Of a stretch of DNA of 27,972 nt, positions 25,901 through 27,972 are shown in pieces. The notes under the pieces were generated by a model. It searched no databases. It was not told where the DNA came from and saw nothing but the letters and a program-made list of their open reading frames with translations. The first letter of the stretch is position 1; every line of letters begins with the position of its first letter. The position numbers and the translations under genes are program-made. This stretch comes from Paracoccaceae bacterium (GTDB lineage Bacteria; Pseudomonadota; Alphaproteobacteria; Rhodobacterales; Rhodobacteraceae): NCBI GenBank assembly GCA_007134805.1, contig SLKB01000264.1:1-27972 (forward strand), written 5' to 3'.

Positions 25901-26601
25901 GCCACAAGGTCTATCTGCGCACTGGCGAATACGGCGACGGCAAGCTCGGCGAGATCTTCATCGACATGCACAAGGAAGGCGCGGGCTTCCGGGCGATGAT
26001 GAACAATTTCGCCATCGCCGTGTCGGTGGGCCTGCAATACGGCGTGCCGCTCGAAGAGTTCGTCGATGCCTTCACCTTCACCCGGTTCGAACCCGCCGGC
26101 ATGGTGCAGGGCAACGACTCGATCAAGAACGCGACCTCGATCCTCGACTACATCTTCCGCGAACTGGCGGTGAGCTATCTCGACCGCACGGATCTGGCGC
26201 ATGTCAAACCCTCGGGCACGGCCTTCGACGATCTGGGTGCGGGCGAAGGCGAAGGGCTTCGCAACATCTCCGAAGTCTCCGACGATGCCGCCTCGCGCTC
26301 GCTCGACGTGCTGCGCCAGATCAGCTCGACCGGCTATCTGCGCAAGCGCCTGCCGCAGGAACTGACCGTGCTGCAGGGGGGTCAGTCGGCCACCGGCTTC
26401 GCCACGGACGGCGCCACCGCGGTCGCCTATGAAACCCGCGAGGTCGAAACCCTGACCGTCGCCGCGCTCGACGCCCGCACCAAGGCGCGGATGCAGGGCT
26501 ATGAGGGCGACCCCTGCGGCGAATGCGGCAACTACACGCTGGTGCGCAACGGCACATGCATGAAGTGCAACACCTGCGGCGGCACGAGCGGGTGCAGCTG
26601 A
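22954..26601 (+). CDS. nrdJ: Adenosylcobalamin-dependent (class II) ribonucleotide reductase
   Basis: A 1215-residue class II reductase making deoxyribonucleotides, with a thiyl radical generated from adenosylcobalamin; it needs no oxygen and no NrdB partner. Seen: [15 protein letters not shown], the redox Cys199 in [18 protein letters not shown], the active-site NPCSE (thiyl-type Cys476 and Glu478), the second redox Cys487 in [38 protein letters not shown], and a C-terminal [23 protein letters not shown] zinc-ribbon-like tail that passes reducing equivalents. The frame opens at 22792, but the ATG at 22954 ([15 protein letters not shown]) matches the family start; GAGG lies 12 bases ahead, a long spacing, so 22957 is also possible. 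Segments at about 23630-23735 and 23844-24010 use rarer AT-richer codons than the rest. Confidence 0.96.
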   Translation: MMIERHFTTAGQDAYAALDFTTTVSEIRNPDGTVVFRNDAVEVPARWSQVASDVIAQKYFRKAGVPARLKRVAEDGVPEFLWRSVADDDALADLPEDARHIGESSAKQVFDRMAGAWTYWGWKGGYFATEDDARAYFDEMRFMLAAQMAAPNSPQWFNTGLHWAYGIDGPSQGHFYVDPFTRTLVKSTSSYEHPQPHACFIQSVSDDLVNDGGIMDLWVREARLFKYGSGTGTNFSSLRGEGEKLSGGGKSSGLMGFLKIGDRAAGAIKSGGTTRRAAKMVICDMDHPDIEEFINWKVIEEQKVASLVAGSKLHEARLNEIFGAIRAWDGSTEDAVDPSKNPALKAAIKSAKGAMIPETYVGRVLQYARQGYDSIEFPTYDTDWDSEAYVTVSGQNSNNSVRVTDAFLQAVRDDADWELLRRTDGKVSKTVKARELWDQVGHAAWACADPGIQFHDTVNAWHTCPADGPIRGSNPCSEYMFLDDTACNLASMNLLKYFDGTRFDADAYMHATRLWTITLEISVMMAQFPSREIAQRSYEFRTLGLGYANIGGLLMNMGYGYDSAEGRAICGALSAIMTGVSYATSAEMAAELGAFPGYAKNADHMLRVIRNHRRAAHGKTDFEGVNVAPVILDAANCPDKTLVGLARAAWDEALSMGEKHGFRNAQATVIAPTGTIGLVMDCDTTGIEPDFALVKFKKLAGGGYFKIINQSVPAALRKLGYREAEISEITAHAEGHGSLGQAPGINHTSLLGHGFGKEEIARIEAALPSAFDIRFVFNQWTLGEAFCRETLGIPAEKLNDPGFDLLRHLGFTKAQIEAANDHVCGTMTLEGAPHLKPEHYVVFDCANPCGKKGTRYLSVESHIRMMAAAQSFVSGAISKTINMPNSATIEDTLAAYELSWSLGIKANALYRDGSKLSQPLAAALIDDDDAAEEILASGSTTEKAQVLAEKIIEKVIVKEVIRRDRLKLPERRKGYTQKAIVGGHKVYLRTGEYGDGKLGEIFIDMHKEGAGFRAMMNNFAIAVSVGLQYGVPLEEFVDAFTFTRFEPAGMVQGNDSIKNATSILDYIFRELAVSYLDRTDLAHVKPSGTAFDDLGAGEGEGLRNISEVSDDAASRSLDVLRQISSTGYLRKRLPQELTVLQGGQSATGFATDGATAVAYETREVETLTVAALDARTKARMQGYEGDPCGECGNYTLVRNGTCMKCNTCGGTSGCS

Positions 26602-26614
26602 AAAACGGGTCGAT

Positions 26615-26707
26615 TCTGAAAAATGATTTCACCCTGTGAAAAAAGATGCCAGTCGCGGGGGCGAAAACCGCGAAAAATCTGAAAAATGATTTCACAGGGT
26701 GAAAAAA
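26615..26707 (+). repeat. Two 30-bp repeats with an inverted loop, after nrdJ
   Basis: Copy 1 (26615-26644) and copy 2 (26678-26707) start with the same 18 bases, TCTGAAAAATGATTTCAC, and end with TGAAAAAA; they differ only at three bases, CCT against AGG, just before a shared G. Each contains a small palindrome TTTCAC-NNN-GTGAAA, and the palindrome of copy 2 is the exact reverse complement of that of copy 1. The pair lies between the nrdJ stop and its terminator. Confidence 0.9.
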
Positions 26708-26711
26708 TAGG

Positions 26712-26738
26712 ACGCCCGCCAATTGGCGGGCGTTTTTT
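26712..26738 (+). terminator. Strong terminator between nrdJ and pyrD, probably two-way
   Basis: A 22-base perfect palindrome (26712-26733; stem ACGCCCGCC with GGCGGGCGT around AATT) is followed by six T on the plus strand (26733-26738). On the minus strand a run of six T (26707-26702) begins four bases past the stem, so it can also end pyrD transcription, whose stop is 32 bases away. Confidence 0.92.
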
Positions 26739-26764
26739 CGCTTTGAAATGAACGGCTTGGGTGG

Positions 26765-27823
26765 CTAGAGCCAGGGCTCGACCTCAGTCCCCACGGCCTC
26801 TGCCACACTGCCGAACCCGTCGCGCGCAAGCAGCGCCGCAAGCTCCTGGTTGATGCGTGCGACAAGCGAAGGCCCCTCATAGACGAGCGCCGAATAGAGT
26901 TGCAGCGCCGAGGCTCCGGCCCGGATCTTGGCATAGGCCTGCGCGCCAGAGCCGATGCCGCCCACACCGATGAGCGGGATCGCCCCGTCGCTAAGCCTAT
27001 GCAATCGCGCGAGAATCCGGGTGGAAGGCTCAAATAGCGGCGCGCCCGAAAGCCCCCCGGCCTGCGCTGCTCCCGCGCTGCGCAGGCCGTGCCGCGCGAG
27101 CGTGGTGTTGGTCGCGATGATCGCATCGACGCGCGTCTCACGCGCGACCTCGACAATCTGCGCCAACTCATCGTTCGAGAGATCCGGCGCGATCTTCAGC
27201 AAAATCGGGATCTTGCGCGACAACGCGCCCCGCGCCGCCATCACACCCGCAAGCAGGTGCCGCAGCGCTGCGGGCCCCTGCAGATCGCGCAGGGCCTCGG
27301 TATTGGGCGACGAGACATTGACTGTCGCGAAATCCAGATGCGCGGCGGTCACGCGCAGCACCTCGACATAATCGGCCGCGCGGTCGGGGCTGTCCTTGTT
27401 CGCGCCCAGATTGAGGCCGAGCACCATGCCCGCGGGCCGTTTCGCCAGCCGCGCCGCGATCTGCGCAGCGCCCAGGTTGTTGAAACCAAAGCGGTTTATG
27501 ACTGCGCGATCCTCGACCAGCCGGAACAGCCGCGGCCGCGGGTTGCCGTGCTGCGGGCGCGGGGTGGCCGCCCCCACCTCGACAAAGCCGAAGCCCACGC
27601 GCGCAAGCCCCGAGAGCGCCTCGGCATTCTTGTCGAACCCGGCCGCAAGGCCAAGCGGGTTGGGCAGATCGATGCCCGCGACGCGGATGCGCAAGCGCGG
27701 GTCGTCCACCGGCGCGGGCAAGGGCACCAGCCCCGCCTGCAGCGCCCTGAGCGCAAGCCCATGCGCGCGCTCAGGATCAAGCGCGCGCAGCACCGCAAGG
27801 CCCGCCCGCTCAAGGGCACTCAT
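26765..27823 (-). CDS. pyrD: Dihydroorotate dehydrogenase (quinone), class 2
   Basis: A 352-residue membrane-associated flavoprotein that oxidises dihydroorotate to orotate and passes electrons to quinone, the fourth step of pyrimidine synthesis. Seen: the N-terminal helical extension of class 2 enzymes ([28 protein letters not shown], membrane and quinone contact), [43 protein letters not shown], the active-site NVSSPNT (169-175; catalytic Ser), [12 protein letters not shown] and the FMN-phosphate [19 protein letters not shown]. The frame is open to 27880; the ATG at 27823 is chosen because AAGGA lies seven bases ahead and it matches family length. Its ATG overlaps the stop of the DUF952 gene upstream (ATGA), a coupled pair. 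Confidence 0.97.
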   Translation of the reverse strand: MSALERAGLAVLRALDPERAHGLALRALQAGLVPLPAPVDDPRLRIRVAGIDLPNPLGLAAGFDKNAEALSGLARVGFGFVEVGAATPRPQHGNPRPRLFRLVEDRAVINRFGFNNLGAAQIAARLAKRPAGMVLGLNLGANKDSPDRAADYVEVLRVTAAHLDFATVNVSSPNTEALRDLQGPAALRHLLAGVMAARGALSRKIPILLKIAPDLSNDELAQIVEVARETRVDAIIATNTTLARHGLRSAGAAQAGGLSGAPLFEPSTRILARLHRLSDGAIPLIGVGGIGSGAQAYAKIRAGASALQLYSALVYEGPSLVARINQELAALLARDGFGSVAEAVGTEVEPWL

Positions 27824-27972
27824 GCCAGATCCTTCGGGAAGACGTGGCCCTGCGCGCCTTGCGGCAAGTGCGCGTGCCACAGGATATCGGCGCGGACGAG
27901 CGGGCGGTAGAGATGTGGAAAGAGCGCCCCCCCGCGCGAGGGCTCCCAGCGCAGCGCCGGGCCGAGCTTTTC
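27820..27972 (-). CDS. DUF952-family protein, C-terminal part (5' end outside window)
   Basis: The last 50 residues of a small protein running off the right edge. The end reads [24 protein letters not shown] then ILWHAHLP and HVFPKDLA, which is the conserved C-terminal pattern of DUF952 (LGxxLRWExSRGGxLFPHLY). Such proteins are about 110-120 residues long and their function is not established; the fold is related to ADP-ribosyl-type domains according to family descriptions, which I cannot test here. Its TGA overlaps the pyrD start codon by four bases, indicating translational coupling. This pairing with pyrD is common in Rhodobacteraceae. Confidence 0.88.
   Translation of the reverse strand, partial: EKLGPALRWEPSRGGALFPHLYRPLVRADILWHAHLPQGAQGHVFPKDLA

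Overview
The window looks like chromosomal DNA of an alphaproteobacterium, most likely of the Rhodobacteraceae. The sequence is very GC-rich with strong GC3 bias. The cytochrome bc1 genes, the DUF1013/TrcR regulator, the CarB, PheT, PyrD and B12-dependent NrdJ proteins, and the DUF952-pyrD pair all read as rhodobacterial. I see no insertion sequence, phage gene, integrase or CRISPR array, so this is mostly core genome with one accessory-looking patch.

Layout: 1-1510 holds the end of petB and all of petC (cytochrome b and c1 of the bc1 complex), closed by a textbook terminator. 1572-4357 carries a DMT/EamA exporter, enolase and an unrecognised small protein. 4369-7674, minus strand, carries trcR followed by pheT; a terminator-like hairpin with a U-run lies directly in front of pheT. 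7824-8483 is a secreted RNase T2. 8599-16896 starts with carB and continues into four genes on the same strand that suggest surface or exopolysaccharide synthesis: a WecG/TagA glycosyltransferase, an exported clan GH-A-like protein, a GT2 glycosyltransferase and a phosphomannomutase.

17247-20939 is a large soluble hybrid histidine kinase (GAF, five PAS, HisKA, HATPase, receiver). 21063-22076 holds divergent bolA and a J-domain protein. 22441-22515 is tRNA-Gly(GCC) with its own terminator. 22954-26601 is nrdJ, followed by an unusual pair of repeats and a strong, probably two-way terminator. 26765-27972, minus strand, is pyrD preceded by the end of a DUF952 gene.

Two regulatory themes stand out. 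Exact TTAA-N7-TTAA sequences, the CtrA operator pattern, occur twice: 40 bp before the hybrid kinase and in the tRNA-nrdJ gap. In a sequence where TTAA is very rare (seven seen by eye), this hints at cell-cycle or CtrA-regulon control. The trcR-pheT junction has the arrangement of a transcription attenuator, with a 15-codon leader frame containing two Phe codons. I did not find a clearly new multi-gene system. The most novel items are the attenuator-like junction, the CtrA-type sites, the loop-inverted repeats after nrdJ, and the exported glycosidase-like protein within the sugar cluster.
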